A stretch of DNA of 64,000 nucleotides from Bacillus timonensis (GCA_020171895.1 JAIVAN010000004.1:124001-188000), one strand, 5' to 3'. Shown: positions 26,469 to 36,117, counted from the first letter of the stretch. The notes: a model not told the origin generated them from the sequence alone. Program-made: numbers and translations.

Positions 26469-26897
26469 TTAATTCTGTTGATATAGTAATGTTTGTGCAA
26501 TACCGACAAAATACTCTGATTCTCTAATAATATGATCAAGCACCACTTTTGCAGTAGGATTGGTTGTAATTGGTTGGCTATGAGCTTTTAATAAGTTACA
26601 TAACTTAATAAACTCTAAGCTTTGCTTTAAACAATATGATATGAGCTTCAATACTTCTTGATGGAGAGGAGGTGATATGTAGCTCCCAGAACGAATGACA
26701 CTCTCTATAAAACGTACAATTTTCTGATGTGTCTCAGCTAAAACCTCTTCCCATTTTTTTAACTGCTCAACATATTCTTTCTCTAAATCTTTGACAAGCT
26801 CTCTAATAACGACAGTATGCTCCTCTTCTTGTTGCTTCCAAAACTCTGCTTCATCTAAAATTCGTAAAGGCATTTGCTGACCATAATAAAATTGCAT
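26469..26897 (-). CDS. DUF2935-family protein
   Basis: 142-residue helical protein of the DUF2935 family (ferritin-like, often tandem in Bacillus proteins). It shows the EAEFWKQQEEEHTVVIREL opening, with Glu and His typical of the family, and a second helix pair ending HIIRESEYFVGIAQ. Metal-binding by the E..H residues is possible. It lies between yhaQP and yhaO, on the opposite strand, so it is probably an insertion relative to B. subtilis. Function unknown. Confidence 0.75.
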   Translation of the reverse strand: MQFYYGQQMPLRILDEAEFWKQQEEEHTVVIRELVKDLEKEYVEQLKKWEEVLAETHQKIVRFIESVIRSGSYISPPLHQEVLKLISYCLKQSLEFIKLCNLLKAHSQPITTNPTAKVVLDHIIRESEYFVGIAQTLLYQQN

Positions 26898-27054
26898 TTC
26901 CTCATTCCCCCTTACAATTCTATTAAAATGTATGGATTAAGCTGGGAAATATACCATAAATCGAGAATTTGCGTTTTATGTGTTAGAGAACGTGCATTCG
27001 TATTTGTCTGATGATAGAATACTAATAAGAGACCCTAGAAAGAAGGAACAAAAA

Positions 27055-28287
27055 ATGGATTCTATTCGCTTCATTCATGCTGCAGATTTGCATTTAGATA
27101 GCCCCTTTATCAGCTATCAAGATTTGCCTAGAAGACTCCACAAAAGATTGCAAGAGAGTACCTTTCATTCTTTTACAAGAGTAATTGACTTAGCTATAAA
27201 GGAGCGGGTTGATTTTATTATTATTGCCGGTGATTTATTTGATATAGAAGATCGAAGTTTGAAAGCTCAATCTCGGTTTCGGAATGAAATGACTCGGTTA
27301 GAAGAGCATTCAATACAAGCATATGTAATCCATGGAAACCATGATTTTGTAAATAGTAACAACCTTCAATTAAAATGGCCATCAAATGTTCATGTTTTTT
27401 CAGAAAAAGAAGTAGAGATGAAAGAATACATAAAAAACAATCAAGTACTAGCGCATTTATATGGCTACAGCTATCCGAAGCAAGCAGTGACAGAAAATGT
27501 GTCAGCAAGCTATCAAAGACAAGAGGGGGCTACGTATCATATTGGAATTTTACATGGTAGCTCTGATAACTCATCTGACCATCAGCATTACGCTCCATTT
27601 AAGGTGTTAGAGCTGATTAAGAAGGACTTTGATTATTGGGCTTTAGGCCATATTCATAAGCAGCAAATACTCCATGATAGACCTCCCATTTTGTATCCAG
27701 GAAATATACAAGGTAGACATCGCAAGGAAACAGGAGAAAAAGGATGTTTCCTCGTCACATTAAATGGTCAGTCCGCCAGTACAAGCTTTTATCCTACTGC
27801 TGATGTTATTTGGGAGAGGCTGGATCTATCTATCGAAGGAATTACTGAATTTTCAGAGTTAGTTGAAGTATGCTTTACTGAAATAGAGAGGATGAGAAGG
27901 CCAAATGAAGGATTAATGCTGTCAGTAGAATTTTTTGGTAATGGTGTTCTACATGAAGAGTTACAAAACCAAGAAATCATAAATGACCTAATTAGTATGC
28001 TAACAGATAGCGAAGAAAATCGTGAAAACTTTGTTTGGATATCAACTTTACGTGTGAAAACTCATCCACTATTGAATCGTGAAGAACTTCGTAAGGATTC
28101 TCATTTTTTTGGTGACTTGTTTCAAGTGATAGACAACTATAATGACTTTGACAAAGCCATTTCTCCATTATTCACTCACCCACAGACAAGGAGATTTTTA
28201 ACATCACTTTCAGATGCTGAGAGAGAAGAAATCATAAAAGAGGCCGAAGCACTTGTTTTACATGAAATACTCCAACATAAAAAATAG
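27055..28287 (+). CDS. yhaO: DNA repair exonuclease-like phosphoesterase YhaO (SbcD/Mre11-like)
   Basis: 410-residue calcineurin-type metallophosphoesterase. All metal motifs are visible: ADLHLDSP (about 9), GDLFD (about 55), GNHDF (about 100), LHGSSD and GHIHKQQ. Pairs with YhaN, encoded 11 bp downstream, as SbcD pairs with SbcC. I choose the ATG at 27055 (MDSIRFIHAADLH), which has AGAAGGAAC upstream; an opening at 26980 would add 25 unlike residues. Probable nuclease on DNA ends; experimental role is not established. Confidence 0.92.
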   Translation: MDSIRFIHAADLHLDSPFISYQDLPRRLHKRLQESTFHSFTRVIDLAIKERVDFIIIAGDLFDIEDRSLKAQSRFRNEMTRLEEHSIQAYVIHGNHDFVNSNNLQLKWPSNVHVFSEKEVEMKEYIKNNQVLAHLYGYSYPKQAVTENVSASYQRQEGATYHIGILHGSSDNSSDHQHYAPFKVLELIKKDFDYWALGHIHKQQILHDRPPILYPGNIQGRHRKETGEKGCFLVTLNGQSASTSFYPTADVIWERLDLSIEGITEFSELVEVCFTEIERMRRPNEGLMLSVEFFGNGVLHEELQNQEIINDLISMLTDSEENRENFVWISTLRVKTHPLLNREELRKDSHFFGDLFQVIDNYNDFDKAISPLFTHPQTRRFLTSLSDAEREEIIKEAEALVLHEILQHKK

Positions 28288-28298
28288 GAGGTGTGACA

Positions 28299-31200
28299 AT
28301 GAAAATCATTGGAATTGAAGTTTATGGTTTCGGAAAATTAGAGAATGTCCAATTTGACCTTCGTCATTCAAACATACATGTATTTTACGGTGATAATGAA
28401 GCAGGGAAATCTACGCTTATGTCTTTTGTCCATTGTATGTTATTCGGATTTCCAACAAAACAACAGACCGAGTTAAGATATGAACCCAAATCAGGCATGA
28501 AGTACGGTGGAAGACTTATTTTGATGACAGAAGAACATGGCAAAATGATTGTAGAACGAATAGCTGGAAAAGCAACTGGCGATGTAACGGTATATTTAAG
28601 TGATGGAACTAAGGCAGGTGAGGAGTTTTTACAATCTCTGTTTCATGGCATGGATAAGTCAGTGTATCAAGGTATTTATTCCTTTGACATTCATGGTCTT
28701 CAGAATGTCCAACGTTTAGATTCTAATCATATTGGTAAGTATCTTTTTTCTTCTGGTGCAGTTGGGACAGATGCACTACTGACGACCGAACAAAAGTTAA
28801 CAAAAGAACTGGAATTATTGTTCAAACCAAATGGAAAAAAGCCAGCCATTAATTCAAGCATAGTGGAACTAAGAGAAGCGTACGAAAAGGTCAACGATTG
28901 GAAAGAAAAAAATAAAACATATCAATTACTTAGAGAAGAGCAGCAGTTAATTGAAACGAAGCTAAAGAACATAGCAGAAGAAATGGAGCAAGTTCAGCGA
29001 GAAATTAGGCGTGTCGAAAAAATCATATCCATTATTCCTTTAATAAGAGAAAAGGAAGTAAATGAAATACAGCTAGAACAGTTGGGAGAATATGAACCCT
29101 TTCCAGTAGACGGAATGTTAAAGCTAGAGCAGCTTCAGTCTCAACTAAAACCACTTCTTGCACAAGAAGTCTCATTGATTGAGAAACGAGCAGAAATCCA
29201 AAGAAGCATGACAGAGATGAATCGTAATTTTGACCTGCTGAACAACAAAAATGATATTGAGCAGATGATCAATAAAAAGTGGAAATATAGCGATTGGTTA
29301 AAGCAAGAAGAAAACCTCAGGGAATCTATCGTACGAATAGATGAAGATCTCCTTGAGTATAAACAGTCTTTTCTTAAAAATAAACACAATGATGAATTTT
29401 TAGAAATGGATACAAGCATTCTTGCTAAAGAAGAAATAAAAAATGTTTCTGCCATACATCAGCGCCATTTACAAGAAAAAAACGACCTAGATGATCGTTT
29501 TTCAAGAGCTAAAGAAGAACTAGAAGACAATGAGACAAAGCTGAGAGATTTACAAAAGAAGGTGCTATCTCATGAAGAGAGAAAGCGTCTAGAGGATATA
29601 CAGAAATCATTTCAATCTGCCGACAGTATTGAGAGAGAAAAATCATACTTGGAACAGACGTTAATGAGCATTGATCAAAAATTAAAGAATTCGAAACATA
29701 AAGAGGTAAAAACAAAGAAAACGCTCACTACACTTGGAGGAATGGCAACCGTTCTTTTTGTTAGCTTAATCATGTTCTTTATGTATCAAAAACAATGGGT
29801 GGAATCAAGTATAGTAGCTATCATATTTACTATGTTTATTAGTGTTGCTCGACTGATTTCACGTCCTCTGAAAGATGTGATAAAGGAGTTAAAACACGAC
29901 CGTCAAAATATCTTAAACAAACTTAATGAATTTGAGAGTATGAATTCATCAGCAAACAGTGTTGATTTAAGTGAAGTTCATGCAAAACTATCGATGGACA
30001 GCCAATTGCAGCAACTGGTTGAAATTGAAAAAGCTACACTTTCTCAAAAGGAACGCCAGTACGACAGAATTCTAAAAAAGTTTGAAAAATGGGAGTCGGA
30101 AGGTTATGAAGTAAATGCGAAGGTAATGTCTATTCAGGAAAAATACGGTTTTCCTTCCCAAGTAATAGGGGAACAGTTAAGAGACGCTTTCTTACTTGTT
30201 GAAAACGTTAAAGCACTGCTAAATGAAAAGAAAAAAGTACAAAATAAACTGGACCTCTTAATAGAAGATTTACAAAGCTATGAGGAAGAAGTTGCCCCTT
30301 TTCTACTCATCCAAGCCTTAAGGGGTGAAGAACTACTAAACGAAATCGACGCTCTCGAAAGAAGATTTCGAAATCAAGAAAAAAATGAGAGAGAATACTT
30401 TGTATTAACCGAGAAAATGAATGAATTAGATGAACAACTTTCATACGTAAAAGGGGAAATTACATTTCTTCAAAACGAATGGAATGACTTAATGTCTTTC
30501 GCGAAAGTAACCTCTGAGGATGAGTATCGCCTTAAAGGGAAAGCTTATGGTGCTAGCCAAAAAATCATTGAGAATATCAAATTAATTGAAGGGCAATTAT
30601 CAAGAAGTTTAGAGGATGGGAGTGAGATTAACCTTCATCTCGACTACGAAAATATGCTTGTTACATTAGAACAACAATTGAACGAGTTGAAGCAAACAGA
30701 AAGTAATTATCAATCAAAGCTCTCAAAACTAACGTATGAGATGAAAGAACTTGAAGAGGGTGGTACTTACTCTGATCTATTTCATTCTTTTCAATTAAAT
30801 AAAGCGAACATTCAGGAGCAGGCTCGGAGATGGGCGGTACTATCTGTTGCTAGAAGTATGCTATCCAACACGGTACAGTATTACCAGTCTGTTAGATTAC
30901 CACAGTTATTACATTTAGCGGAAAAATATATGAAGAGCCTGACAGATGAGCAATATGTGAAACTACATACTACTGGAGATGAATCATATTTTACCGTCGA
31001 ACGAATTGATGGTGTCCGCTTTTCGCCAAGTGAGTTAAGTCAAGCAACAGCTGAACAAGTATATGTAGCAATAAGGTTTGCATTAGCAAAAACGATGCAC
31101 CCTACTATTTGTTATCCGTTTATCATAGATGATAGCTTTGTAAATTTTGATTCCAAACGTATAACACGAGTTATTGAACTATTAACAAGAATAAGTGAAA

Positions 31201-31301
31201 GTCATCAGATATTGTTTTTTACCTGTCACGAACATCTGCTAGAGAAGTTCAAGGATGCGAATATCATTCAGTTAGAAAATGGTGTTGTTGAACAATGTTG
31301 A
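28299..31301 (+). CDS. yhaN: SbcC-like ATPase YhaN with a mid-protein membrane hairpin
   Basis: 1000-residue SMC/Rad50-like protein. Walker A YGDNEAGKST is at 30-39; two long coiled-coil blocks follow (about 190-470 and 530-810). Walker B lies in YPFIIDDSFVNFD near residue 940. Between the coils, around residues 480-525, there is a strongly hydrophobic stretch (MATVLFVSLIMFFMY then SSIVAIIFTMFISVA) that reads as two membrane helices, where Rad50 would have its zinc hook. No CxxC is present. AGGAGGTG lies just before the ATG. Forms an operon with yhaO. Confidence 0.9.
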   Translation: MKIIGIEVYGFGKLENVQFDLRHSNIHVFYGDNEAGKSTLMSFVHCMLFGFPTKQQTELRYEPKSGMKYGGRLILMTEEHGKMIVERIAGKATGDVTVYLSDGTKAGEEFLQSLFHGMDKSVYQGIYSFDIHGLQNVQRLDSNHIGKYLFSSGAVGTDALLTTEQKLTKELELLFKPNGKKPAINSSIVELREAYEKVNDWKEKNKTYQLLREEQQLIETKLKNIAEEMEQVQREIRRVEKIISIIPLIREKEVNEIQLEQLGEYEPFPVDGMLKLEQLQSQLKPLLAQEVSLIEKRAEIQRSMTEMNRNFDLLNNKNDIEQMINKKWKYSDWLKQEENLRESIVRIDEDLLEYKQSFLKNKHNDEFLEMDTSILAKEEIKNVSAIHQRHLQEKNDLDDRFSRAKEELEDNETKLRDLQKKVLSHEERKRLEDIQKSFQSADSIEREKSYLEQTLMSIDQKLKNSKHKEVKTKKTLTTLGGMATVLFVSLIMFFMYQKQWVESSIVAIIFTMFISVARLISRPLKDVIKELKHDRQNILNKLNEFESMNSSANSVDLSEVHAKLSMDSQLQQLVEIEKATLSQKERQYDRILKKFEKWESEGYEVNAKVMSIQEKYGFPSQVIGEQLRDAFLLVENVKALLNEKKKVQNKLDLLIEDLQSYEEEVAPFLLIQALRGEELLNEIDALERRFRNQEKNEREYFVLTEKMNELDEQLSYVKGEITFLQNEWNDLMSFAKVTSEDEYRLKGKAYGASQKIIENIKLIEGQLSRSLEDGSEINLHLDYENMLVTLEQQLNELKQTESNYQSKLSKLTYEMKELEEGGTYSDLFHSFQLNKANIQEQARRWAVLSVARSMLSNTVQYYQSVRLPQLLHLAEKYMKSLTDEQYVKLHTTGDESYFTVERIDGVRFSPSELSQATAEQVYVAIRFALAKTMHPTICYPFIIDDSFVNFDSKRITRVIELLTRISESHQILFFTCHEHLLEKFKDANIIQLENGVVEQC

Positions 31302-31414
31302 TACTTAAAGTAATGCAACTAGAACACATATCTTTCATGTAGTTGAAAAAACAATCGCATATTTTAGTAAAAGAATATTGAACTTCCTTTCTGATACAAG
31401 ATAAAATCAACTAG

Positions 31415-31423
31415 TGGTATAAT
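31415..31423 (+). promoter_or_regulatory. extended -10 promoter of the MFS gene
   Basis: TGG-TATAAT, an extended -10 element with a perfect TATAAT hexamer, lies about 37 bp before the ATG of the transporter gene. No good -35 hexamer is seen, which fits an extended -10 promoter. Confidence 0.55.
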
Positions 31424-31459
31424 AGAATGTGGTTGTTCTCGGTGAAAGGAATTATGTGA

Positions 31460-32677
31460 ATGAATACAAACAACAATGTAGTAAGCAAAAAAGGACCTCT
31501 TTTTATATTAAGCTTTAATTTATTCATTATCATGGTTGGTATTGGTTTAGTTATTCCGATCCTTCCATTTTACGTTGAAAAATTTGGAGCAGATGCAGCA
31601 ACACTAGGAATACTTGTAGCTGTGTTTTCGTTTATGCAGTTTCTATTTGCACCCATTTGGGGACGCTTATCAGATAAAATTGGGAGAAAGCCGTTAATTA
31701 CAATTGGATTGTTTGGTTTTGCGATAGCAGAGTTTGTGTTTGCGTTCGCAAGCGGTCTATGGATGTTATTTTTATCACGAATCCTAGCAGGGACATTTGG
31801 ATCAGCCCTTATGCCAACAGCGATGGCTTACGTATCTGATGTAACTTCAGAGAAAAAACGAGGTCAGGGTATGGGGGTATTAGGTGCTGCGATGGGTTTA
31901 GGTATCGTAGTTGGACCTGGGATAGGTGGATGGTTAGCTGAGTATGACTTGTCATATCCATTTTTATTTGCTGGTATTGCTGCGACGATGGCTGGAATTG
32001 TATCAGTGATAATATTACCTGAATCGTATCCAAAAGAAGCAAGGGTAGAAGCTGCAAACGATACAAATGAAAAAATAAATCAATTTAAACAAATGGCTAG
32101 GGCTTTAAAAACGCCTGTAGGTTTTTTATTAATATTAGTTTTTCTTATGAGCTTTGGTTTAGCAAATTTCCAATCTATCTTCGGCTATTACAATATGGAA
32201 AGATTTAATTATAGTCCAAAAGAAATTGGCTTGTTGATTTTAATAATTGGTTTAGTAGGTACGATCGTTCAAGGTGGAGTTGTTGGTAAGCTTTTAGCGA
32301 AGTTTGGTGAGGAACGTGTCGTAAAAAGTGCATTTTTAGTAAGTGGAATTGGGTTCGTATCAATGACACTTGCAAATTCATTTACGACTATTTTGCTTAC
32401 AACCTCTATCTTTTTTATCGGCAACTCCATTCTAAGACCATCCTTGAATTCGTTTATTTCTAAGCTCGCTGGAAATCGTCAAGGAATGATTATGGGATTG
32501 AATAATTCATTCCTAAGCCTAGGAAATGTCATCGGCCCAATCATTGCAGGAGTTCTCTTTGAAGTGAACATCCATATCCCATACATATTTGGTGGGTTCA
32601 TCATGATTGTCGGTCTAGTCTCAACAAAGCTGTGGATCGCTCGCAAAAACAAAATAATGAGTGTAGAAGCAAATTAG
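31460..32677 (+). CDS. MFS multidrug-type efflux transporter
   Basis: 405-residue major-facilitator protein with 12 predicted membrane helices. Motif A GRLSDKIGRKPL lies between helices 2 and 3 (about 70), and motif C-like GAAMGLGIVVGPGIGG (about 140), typical of drug:H+ antiporters of the NorA/Bmr/TetA group, follows. Substrate cannot be told. It lies between yhaN and yhaM, which I recall as neighbours in B. subtilis, so it may be a lineage insertion. Its own promoter supports independent expression. Confidence 0.9.
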   Translation: MNTNNNVVSKKGPLFILSFNLFIIMVGIGLVIPILPFYVEKFGADAATLGILVAVFSFMQFLFAPIWGRLSDKIGRKPLITIGLFGFAIAEFVFAFASGLWMLFLSRILAGTFGSALMPTAMAYVSDVTSEKKRGQGMGVLGAAMGLGIVVGPGIGGWLAEYDLSYPFLFAGIAATMAGIVSVIILPESYPKEARVEAANDTNEKINQFKQMARALKTPVGFLLILVFLMSFGLANFQSIFGYYNMERFNYSPKEIGLLILIIGLVGTIVQGGVVGKLLAKFGEERVVKSAFLVSGIGFVSMTLANSFTTILLTTSIFFIGNSILRPSLNSFISKLAGNRQGMIMGLNNSFLSLGNVIGPIIAGVLFEVNIHIPYIFGGFIMIVGLVSTKLWIARKNKIMSVEAN

Positions 32678-32778
32678 TCGGTAGACGTTCATGCTAATTA
32701 ATAATTTGCACCATATGAATGAAAATGCGAACTGTTTTTTTTGGTGCTTATAGAAAGTTGGTCTTTAGTATTTCATGC

Positions 32779-32907
32779 ATGTTAACCGAAGTGGAAGGAC
32801 CGAGACTCCTGCGGGAGATGCGCTGGACTGGAGACCCCACAGGCGAAGCCGAGGAGGCTCCAGGAGCGCCCCGCGGAAAGCGAGGTTCCTGCAACGAAGG
32901 TTAACAC
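32779..32907 (-). repeat. interspersed GTGTTAAYC repeat, copy 8 (full, inverted)
   Basis: Core of about 129 bp, reversed, with left end ATGTTAACC (one mismatch) and right end GGTTAACAC. The central arm has another variant (GGACTGGAGACC paired with GGCTCCAGGAGC), again with matched changes on both sides. A TTTGCACCATATGAATGAAA inter-core piece precedes it. Confidence 0.95.
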
Positions 32908-33036
32908 ACCTTATATAGCGTGGTATTTTCAGGGGAGCCCACTCGAATGATACAGTTCGGGTGGGCTTTTTGCAGGGATTAACACCCTTCTGTGATATAC
33001 TAGATAAAAATAATACAAGATCGGGAGGCTTAACAC

Positions 33037-33981
33037 ATGAAAAAAGGAATCATCGATTATGGAGTAGGAGAATCGGTCGATATTTTTATGTTAGTAAAAT
33101 CATCTACAAAAGGAATCGCAAGCAACGGAAAACCATTCCTAACACTATTTTTCCAAGATAAAACTGGTGAAATAGAAGCAAAACTCTGGGATGCATCGGC
33201 TGAAGATGAAGTCTCATACGCTGCCCAAAATATCGTAAAGGTAGCTGGAGAAGTACATAATTACAGAGGTAGAAATCAATTGAAAATAAAAAACCTCCGT
33301 CCAAAAAATGATCATGATGAAGTAAAGGTTTCAGATTTTCTTGAAGTAGCACCTATGACAAAAGAAGACATGCTTGAAAAAATTACTCAATATATTTTTG
33401 ATATGAGAAACCCTACTATACAACGCATTACAAGACTGTTAGTGAAAAAACATCAAACAGCATTCCTTGAATACCCAGCTGCGACTAAAAATCATCATGA
33501 GTTTGTTTCAGGGCTCGGCTACCATGTAGTATCTATGCTAGAATTGGCGAAATCAATTGCAAAACTTTATCCGTCACTTGATACTGATTTACTGTATGCT
33601 GGGGTTATTTTACATGATCTCGGAAAGGTCTTTGAATTATCTGGACCTGTTGCGACTACATATACCGTTGAAGGAAACTTATTAGGCCATATTTCAATCA
33701 TGGTAAATGAAATTGGTAAGGCAGCAGAAGAACTTGAATTAACAGGAGAAGAGGTAACCATTCTCCAACATATGGTTTTAAGCCATCATGGAAAGGCAGA
33801 GTGGGGTTCTCCAAAACCACCGTTAATAAAGGAAGCAGAAATTCTTCATTATATAGACAATCTTGATGCGAAAATGAATATGCTTGATAGAGCGCTAGAA
33901 CGTGTTACACCTGGTGAATTCTCTGAGCGCATCTTTGCATTAGATAACCGAAATTTCTACAAGCCAACGTTTCATAAATAA
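33037..33981 (+). CDS. yhaM: 3'-5' exoribonuclease YhaM
   Basis: 314-residue YhaM, the same length as the B. subtilis enzyme. The N-terminal OB-fold (about 12-95) is followed by an HD hydrolase domain with [10 protein letters not shown] (about 163-172), HDLGKVF (about 190) and [12 protein letters not shown] (about 248). YhaM degrades RNA and single-stranded DNA 3' to 5' with Mn2+. GGGAGG lies 9 nt before the ATG. A separate hairpin region precedes it. Confidence 0.95.
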   Translation: MKKGIIDYGVGESVDIFMLVKSSTKGIASNGKPFLTLFFQDKTGEIEAKLWDASAEDEVSYAAQNIVKVAGEVHNYRGRNQLKIKNLRPKNDHDEVKVSDFLEVAPMTKEDMLEKITQYIFDMRNPTIQRITRLLVKKHQTAFLEYPAATKNHHEFVSGLGYHVVSMLELAKSIAKLYPSLDTDLLYAGVILHDLGKVFELSGPVATTYTVEGNLLGHISIMVNEIGKAAEELELTGEEVTILQHMVLSHHGKAEWGSPKPPLIKEAEILHYIDNLDAKMNMLDRALERVTPGEFSERIFALDNRNFYKPTFHK

Positions 33982-34067
33982 AAGTGAATTTAGTAGAATT
34001 TACAGGTGATATCCTTCTTATTCCAATCATATAGATATACAAATGGATTTGGACAAGGGGGATGTCT

Positions 34068-34253
34068 ATGTTATTTTCAGTACCTTGGTGGGCGTATTTA
34101 ATCGTATTAGGAATTATTTTTAGTGCATATATGACATTTCGTACCGCAAAGGAAGAACGAGAACTAGACGATGTGTTTATTGAAAAAGAAGGACAAGTGT
34201 ATATAGAGCGAATGAATGAAGAAAAAGAGCGTCGATTGCAAAAAGCAAAATAG
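34068..34253 (+). CDS. yhaL: sporulation protein YhaL
   Basis: 61-residue protein with one N-terminal membrane helix (PWWAYLIVLGIIFSAYM, about 5-22) and a charged, helical cytoplasmic tail ending in EERMNEEKERRLQ-like repeats. Matches YhaL of the yhaM-yhaL-prsA region in B. subtilis, where it is linked to sporulation. I chose the second ATG (34068), 6 nt from AAGGGGG; the first ATG (34062) abuts the ribosome site. Confidence 0.85.
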   Translation: MLFSVPWWAYLIVLGIIFSAYMTFRTAKEERELDDVFIEKEGQVYIERMNEEKERRLQKAK

Positions 34254-34272
34254 CTCCAATTAATAAAGATAG

Positions 34273-34306
34273 AAAAAAGCTGTGCCAACTCTGCACAGCT
34301 TTTTTT
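34273..34306. terminator. bidirectional terminator between yhaL and prsA
   Basis: AAAAAAGCTGTGC / GCACAGCTTTTTTT with a seven-base loop; poly-A on one side and poly-T on the other serve both convergent genes. Confidence 0.97.
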
Positions 34307-34319
34307 CTATGAAAACAAA

Positions 34320-35162
34320 TTAGTTTGCCTCAGTCGTTTTGAAGATATCTTTTAAGTCTTTGTCTTTAATCTTAATATCTGATTTAGCCATTTCAGCATC
34401 TAAAGCTGCTTGCATTGCTGCTGGATCTTGTGTTTTTTGTTCTAACACATCAGCTTTTAGGCCTTTTTTCATTTCATCGAATGATTTAACTGTATTGGTT
34501 ACTTTAATTAAGTGGTAGCCAAATTGAGATTGGACTGGTCCGCTTACTTCACCTTCACCTAACTCAAATGCAGCAGTTTCAAATTCAGGAACCATTTGAC
34601 CTTTTCCGAACCAACCAAGATCTCCACCATTAGCAGCAGAACCATCAGTTGAGTATTCCTTTGCTAACTCTTCAAACGTTTTTCCTTCATCAAGCTTTGC
34701 TTGAACTTCTTTTGCAGTTGCTTCGTCAGCAACTAGAATATGACTTGCACGAATCTTTCCTTCAAGAGAATCATAATATGCTTGAATTTCTTCATCCGTA
34801 ACTTTTACAAGGTCTTTTGCTGCTTTTTCTTTTAGCAGATTTGTTTTAATTGCCTTCTTTAATTCATCTTCGTTTTTGAAGCGCTCTAAGATCAATGCAT
34901 ATTGAGGGTTTTCTTTTAGTTTATTTAACTCTTCCTCAACTGCCTCATCACTTACTTCATATTTTTCAGACAGAACGATTTCATAGATAAGCTCTTTTAA
35001 AATCGGTCCACCAACTTGATCCTTCATTGAAGTATAGAATGCCTCTTTTGAAATATCTCCAGAGCCTGTTTCTACGATTACTTCAGAATTATCAGCATTA
35101 TTACATGCACTTAGTGCAAAAATACTTGCTGCAGTTGTGAAAGCGATAACTAATTTTTTCAT
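34320..35162 (-). CDS. prsA: PrsA, extracellular foldase lipoprotein
   Basis: 280-residue lipoprotein that helps secreted proteins fold outside the membrane. The signal peptide ends in the lipobox LSAC (17-20; lipidated Cys20). A parvulin-type PPIase domain spans about 135-225, with SHILVADEATAKEV, GGDLGWFGKGQM and GYHLIKV. The N- and C-terminal segments form the chaperone part. Ribosome site TAGGAGATG. In B. subtilis, prsA is repressed by Hpr/ScoC, whose gene lies 2.3 kb away here. Confidence 0.96.
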   Translation of the reverse strand: MKKLVIAFTTAASIFALSACNNADNSEVIVETGSGDISKEAFYTSMKDQVGGPILKELIYEIVLSEKYEVSDEAVEEELNKLKENPQYALILERFKNEDELKKAIKTNLLKEKAAKDLVKVTDEEIQAYYDSLEGKIRASHILVADEATAKEVQAKLDEGKTFEELAKEYSTDGSAANGGDLGWFGKGQMVPEFETAAFELGEGEVSGPVQSQFGYHLIKVTNTVKSFDEMKKGLKADVLEQKTQDPAAMQAALDAEMAKSDIKIKDKDLKDIFKTTEAN

Positions 35163-35325
35163 TGTTCACATCTCCTACTACGTAAGTTTAATTATGTTTG
35201 TCCTAAAAAACCACATCACTTACTATATCATAAACTAATTAAGAAAGAAATTTATTTACCATTAATTGTGTAAAACCGTGACATTCGTTTAGTCAAAAGA
35301 AAGAAATAGAAATAGGATATAGTGT

Positions 35326-35361
35326 ACATGAAAGAATCGAACGTTTAAGTTGCTTTCATGT
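35326..35361. repeat. inverted repeat in the prsA-yjcZ intergenic region
   Basis: ACATGAAAG and CTTTCATGT are separated by 18 bp in an otherwise gene-free 293-bp gap. Could be a factor-binding site or weak hairpin; no T-run. Confidence 0.45.
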
Positions 35362-35455
35362 GGAAAAAAGAATTACTGAAATGCGTGACAAACGCCTATT
35401 CGTTTAAAAATGAGTTTGCATAGTATACCGTAACAACTCAAAAGGAGGTGTTACA

Positions 35456-35542
35456 ATGAGCCACGGTTATTCAGGTGGATTTGCGTTAATCGTAGTGTTG
35501 TTCATCTTGTTAATTATTGTTGGTGCTTCTTGGGTTTACTAA
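35456..35542 (+). CDS. YjcZ-family sporulation miniprotein 1
   Basis: 28-residue peptide MSHGYSGGFALIVVLFIL... ending GASWVY, with a Gly/Ser/Tyr-rich start and one hydrophobic helix. This is the YjcZ-type miniprotein family found in spore-forming Bacillus. AAGGAGGTG lies 6 nt before the ATG. It is paired with a near copy 70 bp downstream. Role unknown; spore association is family knowledge. Confidence 0.9.
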   Translation: MSHGYSGGFALIVVLFILLIIVGASWVY

Positions 35543-35554
35543 ATCACAATAATG

Positions 35555-35575
35555 GCTGACAGGTACACTGTCAGC
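35555..35575 (+). terminator. hairpin between the two YjcZ genes
   Basis: The stem GCTGACAG / CTGTCAGC with loop GTACA, extendable by A-T pairs; no T-run, so it may attenuate or stabilise RNA instead of ending it. Confidence 0.55.
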
Positions 35576-35611
35576 TATTAAAAATAAAGATAAGGTAGGG
35601 AGGAAATAAGT

Positions 35612-35701
35612 ATGTCACATGCAGGTTATGGTGGAGGATTTGCGTTAATCGTCGTACTTTTCATTTTGTTAATCATCATCGGTGCTTCTTGGGTTTGTTA
35701 A
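35612..35701 (+). CDS. YjcZ-family sporulation miniprotein 2
   Basis: 29-residue peptide MSHAGYGGGFALIVVLFILL... ending GASWVC; 23 of the C-terminal 25 residues match the upstream copy, so a tandem duplication is likely. Ribosome site AGGGAGGAAAT. One membrane-type helix, no other motif. Confidence 0.9.
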   Translation: MSHAGYGGGFALIVVLFILLIIIGASWVC

Positions 35702-35723
35702 ACTCGTTGACCTAAATACATGA

Positions 35724-35757
35724 AAAAACAAGGAATGACCAACGTCATTCCTTGTTT
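35724..35757 (+). terminator. rho-independent terminator after the YjcZ pair
   Basis: The stem AAAACAAGGAATGAC / GTCATTCCTTGTTTT with a short loop; works in both directions. Confidence 0.92.
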
Positions 35758-35791
35758 TGTGCGTAGCTATATTTGCCTAGGTGTTTAGATA

Positions 35792-35971
35792 CTAGGTGAA
35801 AAGTATTTCTACATATGAAGAGATTAATAAAATGGTAATTAAGATATTAATAGTTCGGAAGACTTTAGGTTGACGGTCTTCAGGAATCTCTTTTTGTACA
35901 CATAGCCTATAAGTCATCTGATTAATATAAAATAAAATAAATACAGCAAAAGGAATGAAGAAAACTGTCAT
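35792..35971 (-). CDS. small membrane protein of unknown function
   Basis: 59-residue protein with two hydrophobic helices (MTVFFIPFAVFILFYIN and the C-terminal INILITILLISSYVEIL) around a charged loop (EIPEDRQPKVFR). I use ATG 35971, which has AAGGGGGGATT upstream; a longer frame up to 36097 lacks a ribosome site. No family recognised. Confidence 0.65.
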   Translation of the reverse strand: MTVFFIPFAVFILFYINQMTYRLCVQKEIPEDRQPKVFRTINILITILLISSYVEILFT

Positions 35972-36117
35972 CCTGAAAATCCCCCCTTGTTCATACTTTA
36001 TTATATTAACATTACCAAAGTTTTTATGAAAAGGATAGTCACAAACATTATCCAAAACTTTTTCGAGAAAATTGAAAAATCTATCCAGTAAATACAATTC
36101 ATCTCGCTAAACAAGGT

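Noticed and set aside
27375-27560. 61-codon frame inside yhaO and similar internal frames in yhaN, hemZ and msmX
   Set aside because: Alternate-phase openings fully inside well-conserved genes.
32961-33161. 66-codon frame overlapping the yhaM start
   Set aside because: Shifted phase over the OB domain; the yhaM start has a proper ribosome site and family length.
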